Of a stretch of DNA of 64,000 bases, positions 16,054-25,605 are shown piece by piece; positions within the stretch are counted from its first letter, which is position 1, and each line of letters begins with the position of its first letter. The notes under the pieces are model-generated. The model was given only the letters and a program-made list of their open reading frames with translations, was not told where the DNA came from and searched no databases. The translations under genes and the position numbers were made by a program. Source of the stretch: Bacteroidota bacterium (lineage in GTDB: Bacteria > Bacteroidota > Bacteroidia > Flavobacteriales > Flavobacteriaceae); NCBI GenBank assembly GCA_023434025.1, contig JAEYTL010000030.1, positions 65,115 to 129,114 of the forward strand. Reading direction: 5' to 3'.

Positions 16054-18609
16054 ATGAGTAAAATTATTCTTTTTATACTCATTTCGTCAATGAGCTTTGC
16101 TCAGCCAAACACCAAAAGTACAGATGATTTGATTTATCAGGCGGTTGATGATTTTGTTGCACATCCAACTCAAGAAAAGATATCAAAATTAAATCGTTTT
16201 ATATTAACCGTAAAGCCTGAATCAACACAAGATTATTTAGCCTTAACCATATTATACTGTAATAAAGCATATTATGAAAACCAATTTGGCTTAACATCAG
16301 CATCTGTTTCAAGTTATGAATCTGCCTGGCAACTTTTTCTCAGCCAAAAACTAACGGATTATGATATTGTAGAATTCTGTTTGAAACCGCTTGGAAACCT
16401 TTACACAAAAATTGGCGATTATGATAATGCCGAACACGTGATAAAATCATATTTATACACGGCAAACAAAGACAATAACAGCACATTAATTTATGCCGGA
16501 ATTTTAAATCTTTCTAATGTTTATCAAGCTTCAGGAAAAAGTGAAGTTGCTATTGATTTGATAAAAAAGTCATTAAAGAACGCTTCCTTAACCAACATTC
16601 AAAAAGCCGGTTTGCTCAACAATTTAGGAACAAACTATACTATTCAACAACAATATGAACTGGCAGAAACCGCTTTTACAGAAGCCATTTACATCGTAAA
16701 AGACAACAATCAACCCGAAATTACTGCCAATTCTTACCGAAATTTAGCACAACTGCATCTTCAGAAAAACAATGTAGAAAAAGCAAGCCGGGAATTTGAA
16801 AAAGCAAAGAAATTCTTCTTCCAGCTTAAAAACATCCCCCTCAGAGAACGTGCAAAATTTCATTTAGAAACCGCCCTGATCTATCATTCACAAAACAATA
16901 ATGAATTGGCATTACTCGAAATTTCAAAAATTTATGCCATCCTGATTCCGAATTTTGACAAAAAAAACAAATTCCCATCCGGGAATGAATTGTATGCAGA
17001 AACTGTTTTATTGGAAACACTGGATCTTCATGCAGCTCTGTTAACCCAAAACAAGCAAGCTAAAAATGCACTCGCATGCTATGCATTGGCGTTTGACGTT
17101 GAAAAATTAATTCAATGGGTATTAACACATGAAAACGCTAAAATCATCAATCAGACACGAAACAAATACCGGGTGCAAAAATGTTTGGAAATTTACACTG
17201 ATTTATATCGCGTTGACAAAAATAAAAACCATCTTGAAAAGGCATTTTTACTGGCAGAGCAAAACAAGTTTTTAATTTTAAGAAACGAAATAGAACACCA
17301 GTCTAAACGTTCGGCCGAAGAAAAAAAATTGACCAGCGAACTTCAGAACTGGAATTCTGTTTATTTAGCCGAACTAAACAAAACTATTCCCTCTATTGAA
17401 AAAATGAACAAAGCAATTTCAAAACAGAATGAAATTATGCTTCAGCTTAAATCAAAAGGAAAAACGAAATCAAATGAAAAAGAAATAGAAATAAAATCGT
17501 TGTTTACAAAGTTAAAAAATGATGATGCCGTGTTAATTTCCTATTTTTATGGTGACCAAAAACTGTTTCTTTTTAAAGTGGAAAATAATGAGCTTTCTCT
17601 TTTTGAAATAAAAAATACAGCAAAAGAAAAAGAAATTATAGCCGGCTTTTTAAGTTATTTTAACGACCCAAATGCCATTGCCAACCACAGTAACGACTAC
17701 AACAATCAGGCAAATTCAGTTTACAATTTTCTAAAAATTCCGAAAAAAAGTAATCGGAAAAATCTATTGATTTTTCCGGACGGGATTTTAAATTTTCTTC
17801 CTTTTGAAGCTTTAATTACCCGGAAAAGTCATAATGCTTCTTTTGCAGAAATGAATTATTTGCTTCACGATTACAAAATTGGCTATCAGACTTCCGTTTA
17901 TTTTTATTTGAACCCAAAACCGTTTTACCATAAAAGAGAGACCGTTTTAGGCATTTTTCCCATTTTTAAAGACTCATCCTCTGAGCTGCTTTTTTCAATA
18001 GAAGAAGCAAACTTTATAAAAAAGCACTTCAACAGTTTGACGTTAGAAAATCATGAAGCTTCTTTTGAAAATTTTAAAAAAAACAGTTCCAATTATTCTA
18101 TTCTGCATCTTTCAACACATGCTTCAGCCGGAGATAAATTTACCCCTGCTTCCATTCGCTTTTTTGATCGAGAAGTAAATTACAATGCGTTTTACAACGT
18201 AGAAACAACCTGTGATTTGGTAGTTTTGAGTGCTTGTGAAACCGGAATTGGAAAACTCTATCAATCAGAAGGTGCATTGAGCATAGCCAGAGGTTTTCAA
18301 ATGAACGGTAGTCAAAATTTATTATTTTCTTTATGGAAAGTAAATGATTATACTACTTCCGCATTAATAAAAAATTTTTATACAAACTTAAAAAACAATC
18401 TTGGTTATTTTGAGGCCAATCATCAGAGTAAAATTGATTATTTAAACGATGAAAACCTTTCAAACTCAAAAAAATCACCTTATTACTGGAGTGCAATGGC
18501 TTATTATGGCACATTTGAAAATAAAATACAACCTTCCTATTGGTTTTATCTTATACTGCTTCCGGCTCTTGCTTTAGTTATTTTTATAATTCGAAAATAT
18601 ATCCGATAA
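16054..18609 (+). CDS. Exported TPR-CHAT protease with C-terminal membrane anchor
   Basis: An 851-residue protein with a signal peptide (MSKIILFILISSMSFAQ), TPR units at about residues 75-420, and a CHAT domain (caspase HetF-associated with TPRs, clan CD peptidase-like) at about 545-810. The catalytic pair is visible: His689 in ILHLSTHASAG and Cys728 in VVLSACETG. A single hydrophobic segment near the end (WFYLILLPALALVIFII) followed by RKYIR should fix it in the inner membrane with the rest in the periplasm. CHAT proteins elsewhere act as regulated proteases, for example separase-like or gasdermin-activating ones in the cytosol; an exported version is a different setting. It follows the PKD-barrel gene closely. 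The substrate is unknown, and the periplasmic half of the nearby TPR anti-sigma-like protein is a candidate. Confidence 0.88.
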   Translation: MSKIILFILISSMSFAQPNTKSTDDLIYQAVDDFVAHPTQEKISKLNRFILTVKPESTQDYLALTILYCNKAYYENQFGLTSASVSSYESAWQLFLSQKLTDYDIVEFCLKPLGNLYTKIGDYDNAEHVIKSYLYTANKDNNSTLIYAGILNLSNVYQASGKSEVAIDLIKKSLKNASLTNIQKAGLLNNLGTNYTIQQQYELAETAFTEAIYIVKDNNQPEITANSYRNLAQLHLQKNNVEKASREFEKAKKFFFQLKNIPLRERAKFHLETALIYHSQNNNELALLEISKIYAILIPNFDKKNKFPSGNELYAETVLLETLDLHAALLTQNKQAKNALACYALAFDVEKLIQWVLTHENAKIINQTRNKYRVQKCLEIYTDLYRVDKNKNHLEKAFLLAEQNKFLILRNEIEHQSKRSAEEKKLTSELQNWNSVYLAELNKTIPSIEKMNKAISKQNEIMLQLKSKGKTKSNEKEIEIKSLFTKLKNDDAVLISYFYGDQKLFLFKVENNELSLFEIKNTAKEKEIIAGFLSYFNDPNAIANHSNDYNNQANSVYNFLKIPKKSNRKNLLIFPDGILNFLPFEALITRKSHNASFAEMNYLLHDYKIGYQTSVYFYLNPKPFYHKRETVLGIFPIFKDSSSELLFSIEEANFIKKHFNSLTLENHEASFENFKKNSSNYSILHLSTHASAGDKFTPASIRFFDREVNYNAFYNVETTCDLVVLSACETGIGKLYQSEGALSIARGFQMNGSQNLLFSLWKVNDYTTSALIKNFYTNLKNNLGYFEANHQSKIDYLNDENLSNSKKSPYYWSAMAYYGTFENKIQPSYWFYLILLPALALVIFIIRKYIR

Positions 18610-18624
18610 GAAAAAACAAAATAG

Positions 18625-18632
18625 TAATTTTG
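18625..18632 (+). promoter_or_regulatory. Bacteroidota -7 promoter element, dxs
   Basis: TAATTTTG fits TAnnTTTG and lies 14 bases before the dxs ATG, giving dxs its own promoter independent of the CHAT gene. Confidence 0.5.
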
Positions 18633-18646
18633 TCATTTATATCGTC

Positions 18647-20410
18647 ATGACTCCTCTTCTGCCACATATCGAATTTCCCTCAGATTTGCGAAAACTAAAC
18701 GTGAATCAGTTACCTCAACTGGCTCGGGAATTACGTGACTTTATCATTGATATTGTTTCGGTAAAAGAAGGACATTTGGGGGCGAGTTTGGGCGTGGTAG
18801 AACTAACAATTGCTTTGCATTATGTGTTTAATACCCCAGATGATTTATTGGTTTGGGATGTGGGTCATCAGGCCTACGGACACAAAATTTTAACCGGCCG
18901 AAAATCTGTTTTTCATACCAATCGGCAACGGAACGGCATTTCAGGTTTTCCGAAACGAAGTGAAAGTGCATTTGACACGTTTGGGGTCGGACATTCTTCC
19001 ACCTCGATTTCGGCGGCGTTAGGCATGGCGATTGCTTCTCAATTAAAAGGCGAAGACAAACATCATATTGCGGTGATTGGCGATGCATCCATTGCGAGTG
19101 GCATGGCGTTTGAAGGGCTGAATCATGCCGGCGTTACTGATGCCAATTTGCTGGTTATTTTAAACGACAATGCCATTGGCATTGACCCGAGTGTAGGAGC
19201 GTTAAAAAATTACCTCACTACGGTGAAAGAAGGCAAAAATCCGAAAGTGAACAACATGATTAAATCACTGAACTTTGATTATTCGGGGCCGGTTGACGGA
19301 CATGATTTAGTGGCGGTGATTTCGGAACTGGAACGTTTGAAAAAAGTTAAAGGCCCTAAATTTCTGCATGTAATTACCACCAAAGGAAAAGGTTTACAGA
19401 AAGCAGAAGAAGATCAGGTAAAATACCATGCTCCGGGAAAATTTGATAAAATTACCGGGGAAATTCATCTGAAAGAAGAAAGCCATTTACCTCCTAAATT
19501 TCAGGATGTTTTTGGGTTGACGTTAGTGGAATTGGCTCAACAAAATGAAAAAATCATTGGTATTACACCTGCTATGCCTACAGGAAGTTCCCTGAAATTC
19601 ATGATGGAAGCATTTCCGGACAGAGCTTTTGATGTGGGAATTGCAGAGCAACATGCCGTAACGTTATCCGCCGGGATGACCACACAAGGCATGGTCGTTT
19701 TTTGCAATATTTATTCCACGTTTTTGCAACGGGCCTATGACCAGGTGATACACGATGTAGCCTTGCAAAATTTACCGGTTATTTTTTGTCTGGACCGGGC
19801 CGGTTTGGTGGGAGAAGACGGAGCAACCCATCACGGTGTTTTTGATTTGGCCTATTTGCGATGCATCCCGAACATGATTATTTATTCTCCCCGAAATGAA
19901 ATTGAATTGCGAAATATGCTTTATACGGCTCAATTGGGCTTAAATCATCCGATTGCGATCCGGTATCCGAGAGGAAGAGGCGATATAATTCATTGGCAGC
20001 AGCCTTTTCAAAAAATTGTCATCGGAAAAGCCACTTTGTTAAAAAAGGGATCGAAAGCAGCCATTTTATCCAATGGATTTATCGGCAGGAATGTTGCATT
20101 GGCTTTAGATGAAACCACTAATGCCGGATTGTTTTCGCATTATGATTTTTCGTTTGTAAAACCCTTGGATGAAACACTACTTCATAAAATTTTTACGGAA
20201 TACGAAAGCCTTATCACTATTGAAGACGGAACCCTCATCGGCGGCTTTGGCTCAGCTGTTTGTGAGTTCAAATCAAAATATAATTACAAAAACCACGTTC
20301 ACCTATTAGGTATTCCCGATGAATTTATTGAACAGGGAACCATTGAAGAGCTACAACATTATAGTGAAATTAATGTGAAAAATTTGGTTTCTGTTTTGTT
20401 AACTTATTGA
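18647..20410 (+). CDS. dxs: 1-deoxy-D-xylulose-5-phosphate synthase
   Basis: Joins pyruvate and glyceraldehyde-3-phosphate in the first step of the MEP isoprenoid pathway, using thiamine diphosphate and Mg. At 587 residues it is a compact but normal length. Visible family signatures are DVGHQAYGHKILTGR, the FGVGHSSTSISAALGMA block, the ThDP/Mg region GDASIASGMAFEGLNHAG with a downstream NDN, and the transketolase pyrimidine domain DVGIAEQHAVTLSAGM with its catalytic Glu. The C-terminal transketolase domain starts near residue 460. DUF3078 follows directly and dgt converges, a common flavobacterial order. Confidence 0.96.
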   Translation: MTPLLPHIEFPSDLRKLNVNQLPQLARELRDFIIDIVSVKEGHLGASLGVVELTIALHYVFNTPDDLLVWDVGHQAYGHKILTGRKSVFHTNRQRNGISGFPKRSESAFDTFGVGHSSTSISAALGMAIASQLKGEDKHHIAVIGDASIASGMAFEGLNHAGVTDANLLVILNDNAIGIDPSVGALKNYLTTVKEGKNPKVNNMIKSLNFDYSGPVDGHDLVAVISELERLKKVKGPKFLHVITTKGKGLQKAEEDQVKYHAPGKFDKITGEIHLKEESHLPPKFQDVFGLTLVELAQQNEKIIGITPAMPTGSSLKFMMEAFPDRAFDVGIAEQHAVTLSAGMTTQGMVVFCNIYSTFLQRAYDQVIHDVALQNLPVIFCLDRAGLVGEDGATHHGVFDLAYLRCIPNMIIYSPRNEIELRNMLYTAQLGLNHPIAIRYPRGRGDIIHWQQPFQKIVIGKATLLKKGSKAAILSNGFIGRNVALALDETTNAGLFSHYDFSFVKPLDETLLHKIFTEYESLITIEDGTLIGGFGSAVCEFKSKYNYKNHVHLLGIPDEFIEQGTIEELQHYSEINVKNLVSVLLTY

Positions 20411-20451
20411 AAATGGCCATTTTTGCCGTTCCTAATCAACTTTTTAAAATA

Positions 20452-21399
20452 ATGAGGTTTTTTCTGCTATTATCGGTGCTTTTTATTTCGCAATTGTTTT
20501 TTTCTCAAACGCTTGTTACAGAAAGTGATACAATTCCGAGAGATACTACTTACTGGACCAAAAAAAATATTGCCGGCTTAGATTTCAGCCAGATTGCCTT
20601 CATGAATTGGAATGCCGGAGGGAACAGTTCTGTATCCGGTTTGTTAAAAGGAGACTTTGCCCGAAAATATACACGGGGAAATGTACTTTGGAATAATGAA
20701 ATGATGTTGCGGTACGGGATTAACAAACAAGAAGGCAGAGAACTCAGAAAAACCGATGATGCTTTTTCCGTTCTTTCTAATTATGGTTATAAAAAAGACC
20801 CTAATTCCAATTGGTATTATTCCGCACGGTTCAGTTTTAATACGCAATTTACAGACGGATATGCCTATCCGAACACAGACAAACCGATTTCAAGGTTGTT
20901 TGCTCCTGCCTATATTTTTCTGGGTGTTGGTTCTGAGTATAATAAAAAGGAATTGAATCTGAATTTTTATTTTTCTCCTTTAACCCTCAAAACAACCTTG
21001 GTTTTAGACCAACGCTTAGCTGATTCAGGTGCTTTTGGCGTTACTAAAGCCACTTATGATGAAGAAGGAAACCTGCTGAGAAGAGGAAGAAGAAGCCGTA
21101 ACGAATTTGGTATGCTCTTTACAAATTACTGGAAAAAAGAATTGTATAAAAACATGAATCTGGAGCACCGTCTGTCTCTTTATTCCGATTATATCAACAA
21201 ATACGGGAACATTGACGTAGACTGGCAGGTGGGAGTTGACATGGTGGTTAACCAGTATGTAAAAGCCAATATCGGCATTCACATGATTTATGACGACGAT
21301 ATAAAAGCCAAAGAAGAAATCAACGGACAACAGGTTGAAGTCGGACCAAAGTTACAGCTTAAACAAGCCCTGGGAATTGGTGTAACATATGCTTTTTAA
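20452..21399 (+). CDS. DUF3078 outer-membrane protein
   Basis: An exported protein of about 315 residues from the DUF3078 family, probably an outer-membrane beta-barrel of unknown role. I prefer ATG 20452 (MRFFLLLSVLFISQLFFSQ), which gives a clean signal peptide; the frame is open back to a TTG at 20407 overlapping dxs. It contains the family-like GLDFSQIAFMNWNAGGNSSVSG motif and ends in a barrel-like GIGVTYAF with terminal Phe. It sits immediately after dxs and overlaps the 3' end of the convergent dgt by 4 bases. Confidence 0.85.
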   Translation: MRFFLLLSVLFISQLFFSQTLVTESDTIPRDTTYWTKKNIAGLDFSQIAFMNWNAGGNSSVSGLLKGDFARKYTRGNVLWNNEMMLRYGINKQEGRELRKTDDAFSVLSNYGYKKDPNSNWYYSARFSFNTQFTDGYAYPNTDKPISRLFAPAYIFLGVGSEYNKKELNLNFYFSPLTLKTTLVLDQRLADSGAFGVTKATYDEEGNLLRRGRRSRNEFGMLFTNYWKKELYKNMNLEHRLSLYSDYINKYGNIDVDWQVGVDMVVNQYVKANIGIHMIYDDDIKAKEEINGQQVEVGPKLQLKQALGIGVTYAF

Positions 21400-22739
21400 C
21401 CGTTGTTCGACGAAATAATTTTGTTCAGCAAAAGAGCATTCCCATCTGTCAGCAAAGAAATATAATGCGAAATATGCAGCAACCGCTCATAGAGACTGTC
21501 TTTTTCCACCTGGTATTTTTCCGGCAATAACTTCAACAACAGTTGGTCATAATTAGACATTTTATTTTCATGTTTATGGTTATAGGCCGTAATAAATTTA
21601 TCCAGTAAGTTATTGATGACGTGGTAACCGGTAATTTCTTTTTGGATTACTTCCTGACTTTGGTAGATTTTTTTAATACTCAATTTGATAATGTCATCCA
21701 TCTGAGCTTTGTACTTGCTTTTATCGGTTAAAGCATACGGAAATTTTCCTTGCAGAATTGCTTCTTCATTTTCAATGAATACACGCACAGCCTCATTAAT
21801 AAGGCTTCCGATGGCCAGTGCACGCAAATAACTGATGCGGTCTTCTTTGGTTGTCAGCAAATTGTATTTGGAAGCATCAATGCTGTCTTTTACTAATTTT
21901 ATGAGGTATTCGAGGGCAAAATCTTCTTCAACCAATCCTAAGTTGATGCCGTCTTCAAAGTCAATAATGGTGTAACAAATATCATCTGCCGCTTCTACTA
22001 GGTAAGCCAGCGGGTGCCGCTCATATCCTATATTGTCTCCTGATTTGTTTGGAATTAAACCCAACTCTTCGGCTACTTCTTTAAAAAATGTTTTGTCCTG
22101 CTGAAAGAATCCGTATTTTTTATCGGCAATTGCCGTGGTTGGCTTTTTGGGTAAACTTTCTTTGGGATACTTCATAAAAGCCCCCAAAGTGGCATAAGAA
22201 ATCCGCAATCCGCCTTCAATGCCGGGCCGGTTACCGGTTAGCACTGAAAAACCGTTGGCATTCCCTTCAAAATCAATTAAATCCTGCCATTCTTTGTCTG
22301 AAAGTTTATCTTTGAATTGTCGGCCGTTTCCGGTTTTAAAATATTCGCCGATGGCTTTTTCACCCGAATGTCCGAATGGTGGATTTCCGATGTCGTGAGC
22401 CAAACAAGCGGCGGCTACAATAGCACCAAAATCATTCATATGAAACCCATGGGCTTCTTTGAGGTAAGGGTATTTTTCGATAATTTTTTTCCCAACCAAC
22501 CGTCCGATGGAACGACCCACAACGGAAACTTCTAAACTGTGTGTCAGCCTCGTGTGTACAAAATCGGTTTTAGAAAGCGGGATAACTTGCGTTTTATCCT
22601 GCAAACTGCGGAAAGCGGCTGAGAAAATGATCCGGTCATAATCTACTTCAAAACCCAAACGGGTGTCATCTTGTTCAATTCTAAGTCGTTTTCCTTTATC
22701 ACCTTGACGTTTTAAGGACAAAAGTTGTTCCCACTTCAT
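21396..22739 (-). CDS. dgt: Deoxyguanosinetriphosphate triphosphohydrolase
   Basis: HD-domain enzyme releasing tripolyphosphate from dGTP (or other dNTPs in related forms), helping to set nucleotide pools. The metal site appears in order: His in RLTHSLEVSVVG, the HD pair in CLAHDIGNPPFGHSG, and a further Asp in YLVEAADDICYTIIDFEDG. The 447-residue length is typical. The GNAT gene ends 11 bases upstream on the same strand, so the small protein, GNAT and dgt probably form one transcript. The stop overlaps the convergent DUF3078 gene by 4 bases. Confidence 0.94.
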   Translation of the reverse strand: MKWEQLLSLKRQGDKGKRLRIEQDDTRLGFEVDYDRIIFSAAFRSLQDKTQVIPLSKTDFVHTRLTHSLEVSVVGRSIGRLVGKKIIEKYPYLKEAHGFHMNDFGAIVAAACLAHDIGNPPFGHSGEKAIGEYFKTGNGRQFKDKLSDKEWQDLIDFEGNANGFSVLTGNRPGIEGGLRISYATLGAFMKYPKESLPKKPTTAIADKKYGFFQQDKTFFKEVAEELGLIPNKSGDNIGYERHPLAYLVEAADDICYTIIDFEDGINLGLVEEDFALEYLIKLVKDSIDASKYNLLTTKEDRISYLRALAIGSLINEAVRVFIENEEAILQGKFPYALTDKSKYKAQMDDIIKLSIKKIYQSQEVIQKEITGYHVINNLLDKFITAYNHKHENKMSNYDQLLLKLLPEKYQVEKDSLYERLLHISHYISLLTDGNALLLNKIISSNNG

Positions 22740-22750
22740 AATTTAAATTT

Positions 22751-23218
22751 TTATAATAACCGCTTATTCCAAAGTTGTTTTTTCATGCAAATACTATTTT
22801 CAACGCCGATGTATTGACCATAGTTTTCAATAACCTGATAACCCATTTTTTGATATAATGAAATGGCATTTTTTAACTCCATACCCGTTTCAAGAATAGC
22901 CATTGAATAGTTTTCTTCAATTGCCCAATTCTCCAATTCTGTTAAAATAGTTTTTGCTATTCCTTTTCCTCTTAGCCCGGGAAAGGTAAACATTCTTTTT
23001 ATTTCTATTGTTTGAGCATCATATTCTTTGTATGCTCCAATGCCAACAGGAATTGTATTTTCATACGCGATTAGTGCCTTTTTTAATAAATTTGATTTAT
23101 TGAATTGTGCATAAAATGCATGGTCTTCCCCATCAATAACCCGCAAATAAGCATCGAGTTGAACTACCAGTTTTTGAAAATCTGTATGATCGGATGTTGT
23201 TCGAAGCAATACAATCAT
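22751..23218 (-). CDS. GNAT family N-acetyltransferase
   Basis: A 155-residue acetyl-CoA-dependent acetyltransferase of unknown substrate. Motif A, which binds the pantetheine pyrophosphate, is PGLRGKGIAKTIL, preceded by the beta-4 strand IEIKRMFTF. The C-terminal NAISLYQKMGYQVIENYGQY is typical of the family's motif B. It begins 5 bases after the upstream small gene and ends 11 bases before dgt. Confidence 0.87.
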   Translation of the reverse strand: MIVLLRTTSDHTDFQKLVVQLDAYLRVIDGEDHAFYAQFNKSNLLKKALIAYENTIPVGIGAYKEYDAQTIEIKRMFTFPGLRGKGIAKTILTELENWAIEENYSMAILETGMELKNAISLYQKMGYQVIENYGQYIGVENSICMKKQLWNKRLL

Positions 23219-23223
23219 TGTAA

Positions 23224-23445
23224 CTACTTTTTATCGTTTACTAAAAAGAAATTCTTTGATTTTTTTGGATATTGATTGTAGCTAATATCGCTCGGGTTTT
23301 CGATTACCGATTTAATATTAATTAAATCACCAAGTTTAAAATTAGCTTCAGTGTATTTGTAATCTAACAAATATTCGCCGCAGAAATAATTTCCTTTCTC
23401 ATCTTTTTCGATGATTCCGGTGTAAACGCCTTTTTTGTCTTTCAT
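23224..23445 (-). CDS. Small hypothetical protein, 73 residues
   Basis: A short soluble protein with no signal peptide or transmembrane segment; the middle reads YTGIIEKDEKGNYFCGEYLLDYKY. I do not recognise the family. The coding call rests on its length, on a TACATTTG promoter box 61 bases upstream on the minus strand, and on the 5-base spacing to the GNAT gene downstream, which suggests co-transcription. Confidence 0.55.
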   Translation of the reverse strand: MKDKKGVYTGIIEKDEKGNYFCGEYLLDYKYTEANFKLGDLINIKSVIENPSDISYNQYPKKSKNFFLVNDKK

Positions 23446-23506
23446 GCTGAATGTATTAATCCGGATTTATTGATATCGATTCAATATCGCTACTTCGTAT
23501 TCTTTT

Positions 23507-23514
23507 CAAATGTA
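23507..23514 (-). promoter_or_regulatory. Bacteroidota -7 element for small gene/GNAT/dgt
   Basis: Read on the minus strand, TACATTTG matches TAnnTTTG. No clear -33 TTTG is visible at the usual distance. Confidence 0.4.
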
Positions 23515-23676
23515 CGAATTGAAAACTAATTTATATAAAACTGCGGCAGTGGTTTTATTAACTTTTTGACAGGTTAACCGTTCCTGTTGAAGAAATTATG
23601 ACACGCAGCATTTTACATGAAATAACATACTGCTTTTATTCCCTTTGTTTACATCCGAATACAGAAAACAAAAAAC

Positions 23677-23756
23677 CCAATAACGCTCGTTATTGGATTT
23701 GAAGTGTACAGAAGTTGCACTTTATTTTGTACAGACGTTGCAGTGCAACGTCTGTA
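23677..23756. repeat. Two palindromes between small gene and lepA
   Basis: This lies in the 319-bp gap at 23446-23764. CCAATAACG/CGTTATTGG (23677-23696) is flanked by A- and T-rich tracts and may end lepA transcription. A second, 27-base palindrome (23730-23756) has 13-bp arms, TACAGACGTTGCA and its exact complement, around a single central base. Just upstream a half-copy, TGTACAGAAGTTGCA, occurs at 23705-23719. The second palindrome resembles interspersed palindromes I know from flavobacterial intergenic DNA. The rest of the gap shows only the promoter at 23507-23514. Confidence 0.7.
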
Positions 23757-23764
23757 ATCAATCA

Positions 23765-25561
23765 TTAATCATTCAACTTCAACACCGCCATAAACGCCTC
23801 TTGCGGAATCTCTACATTGCCCACCTGACGCATCCGCTTTTTTCCTTTTTTCTGTTTCTCCAACAGTTTTCGTTTACGGGAAATATCACCGCCATAACAT
23901 TTGGCAGTCACATCTTTACGCAAGGCTTTTATCGTTTCTCGGGCAATGATTTTAGCACCAATAGCCGCCTGAATCGGAATATCAAACTGTTGTCTCGGGA
24001 TGAGTTCACGCAATTTTTCACACATTTTCTTCCCGATATTATAAGCATTGTCTTCGTGGATCAACGCAGATAAAGCATCCACCTGATTGGCATTCAACAG
24101 CACATCTAATTTCACCAGCTTCGACGTACGCATCCCGATCGGATGATAATCAAACGATGCATATCCTTTGGAAACCGTTTTCAACCGGTCATAAAAATCA
24201 AATACTATCTCGGCCAGCGGCATATCAAAATTCAGCTCCACCCGTTCGGTGGTCAGATAAGTCTGGTTGGTAATGATGCCCCGTTTTTCAATACACAAAC
24301 TCATCACGTTCCCCACAAAATCCGATTTGGTAATGATTGTTGCCTTTATAAACGGTTCTTCCACACGTTCTAATTTAGAAGGCTCCGGCAAATCAGACGG
24401 ATTGTTTACAATAATCGCCGTATCCGGTTCTTTTTTGGTATAAGCCAAATACGAAACGTTAGGAACTGTCGTAATCACCGTCATGTCGAATTCACGCTCC
24501 AAACGTTCCTGAATAATCTCCAAATGCAACATTCCTAAGAATCCACAACGGAAACCAAAACCAAGAGCAGCCGAACTTTCAGGAGCAAAAACCAACGAAG
24601 CATCGTTCAGTTGCAATTTTTCCATCGAAGCTCTCAAGTCTTCAAAATCTTCGGTATCCACCGGATAAATTCCGGCAAAAACCATCGGTTTTACATTTTC
24701 AAAACCGGTAATCATATTGGTAGTCGGGTTTTTGGCATCGGTAATTGTGTCTCCCACTTTTACTTCTTTGGCTTCCTTAATTCCGGAAATCAAATAGCCT
24801 ACATCGCCCGTAGAAATTACATCTTTCGGAACCTGATTCAACTTTAATGTGCCCACTTCATCGGCAAAATATTCTTTGCCGGTGGCCATAAATTTAATTT
24901 TCTGGCCTTTTCGGATCTCACCGTTTTTCACCCGGAAAATAACTTCAATGCCGCGAAACGGATTGTAATGTGAGTCAAAAATCAACGCCTGCAACGGCTC
25001 TTCTTTTTCCCCTTTTGGTGGTGGAATTTTTTCGATAATGGCAGCCAAAATATTTTCAACCCCGAAACCGGTTTTACCCGAAGCATGAATAATATCTTCT
25101 AAATCACAACCCAGCAGATCGATGATGTCGTCACTCACTTCTTCCGGATTGGCACTGGGCAGATCCACTTTGTTCAGCACCGGAATAATTTCCAGGTCAT
25201 TTTCCAAGGCCAGGTATAAGTTAGAAATGGTTTGTGCCTGAATACTCTGAGCAGCATCTACAATCAACAAAGCCCCTTCACAAGCGGCAATAGACCGCGA
25301 GACCTCATACGAAAAGTCAACATGTCCGGGCGTATCAATCAGGTTCAGAATATATTTTTCACCTTTATAGGTATATTCCATCTGAATCGCATGGCTTTTA
25401 ATTGTAATCCCACGTTCACGTTCCAGATCCATGTTGTCCAGCAACTGGGCCTTTTCCTCACGGGCCGTAACCGTCTGGGTGGCACTCAGCAACCGATCCG
25501 CCAGCGTACTTTTACCGTGGTCAATGTGAGCAATAATGCAAAAATTTCGTATATTCTTCAT
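23765..25561 (-). CDS. lepA: Elongation factor 4 (back-translocating GTPase)
   Basis: Ribosomal GTPase LepA/EF4, 598 residues, the standard length. Visible G-motifs are AHIDHGKST (G1), RGITI (G2), DTPGH (G3) and NKVD (G4). The C-terminal LepA-specific domain includes GRGIL-like and CYGGDISRKRKLLEKQKKGKKR, the latter being diagnostic. The leader between its probable promoter (25727-25734) and the ATG contains a large palindromic element. Confidence 0.97.
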   Translation of the reverse strand: MKNIRNFCIIAHIDHGKSTLADRLLSATQTVTAREEKAQLLDNMDLERERGITIKSHAIQMEYTYKGEKYILNLIDTPGHVDFSYEVSRSIAACEGALLIVDAAQSIQAQTISNLYLALENDLEIIPVLNKVDLPSANPEEVSDDIIDLLGCDLEDIIHASGKTGFGVENILAAIIEKIPPPKGEKEEPLQALIFDSHYNPFRGIEVIFRVKNGEIRKGQKIKFMATGKEYFADEVGTLKLNQVPKDVISTGDVGYLISGIKEAKEVKVGDTITDAKNPTTNMITGFENVKPMVFAGIYPVDTEDFEDLRASMEKLQLNDASLVFAPESSAALGFGFRCGFLGMLHLEIIQERLEREFDMTVITTVPNVSYLAYTKKEPDTAIIVNNPSDLPEPSKLERVEEPFIKATIITKSDFVGNVMSLCIEKRGIITNQTYLTTERVELNFDMPLAEIVFDFYDRLKTVSKGYASFDYHPIGMRTSKLVKLDVLLNANQVDALSALIHEDNAYNIGKKMCEKLRELIPRQQFDIPIQAAIGAKIIARETIKALRKDVTAKCYGGDISRKRKLLEKQKKGKKRMRQVGNVEIPQEAFMAVLKLND

Positions 25562-25605
25562 CTTCGTTTAATTCAATTTTTAGGGCTTAATCCCAATATT
25601 TTTCA

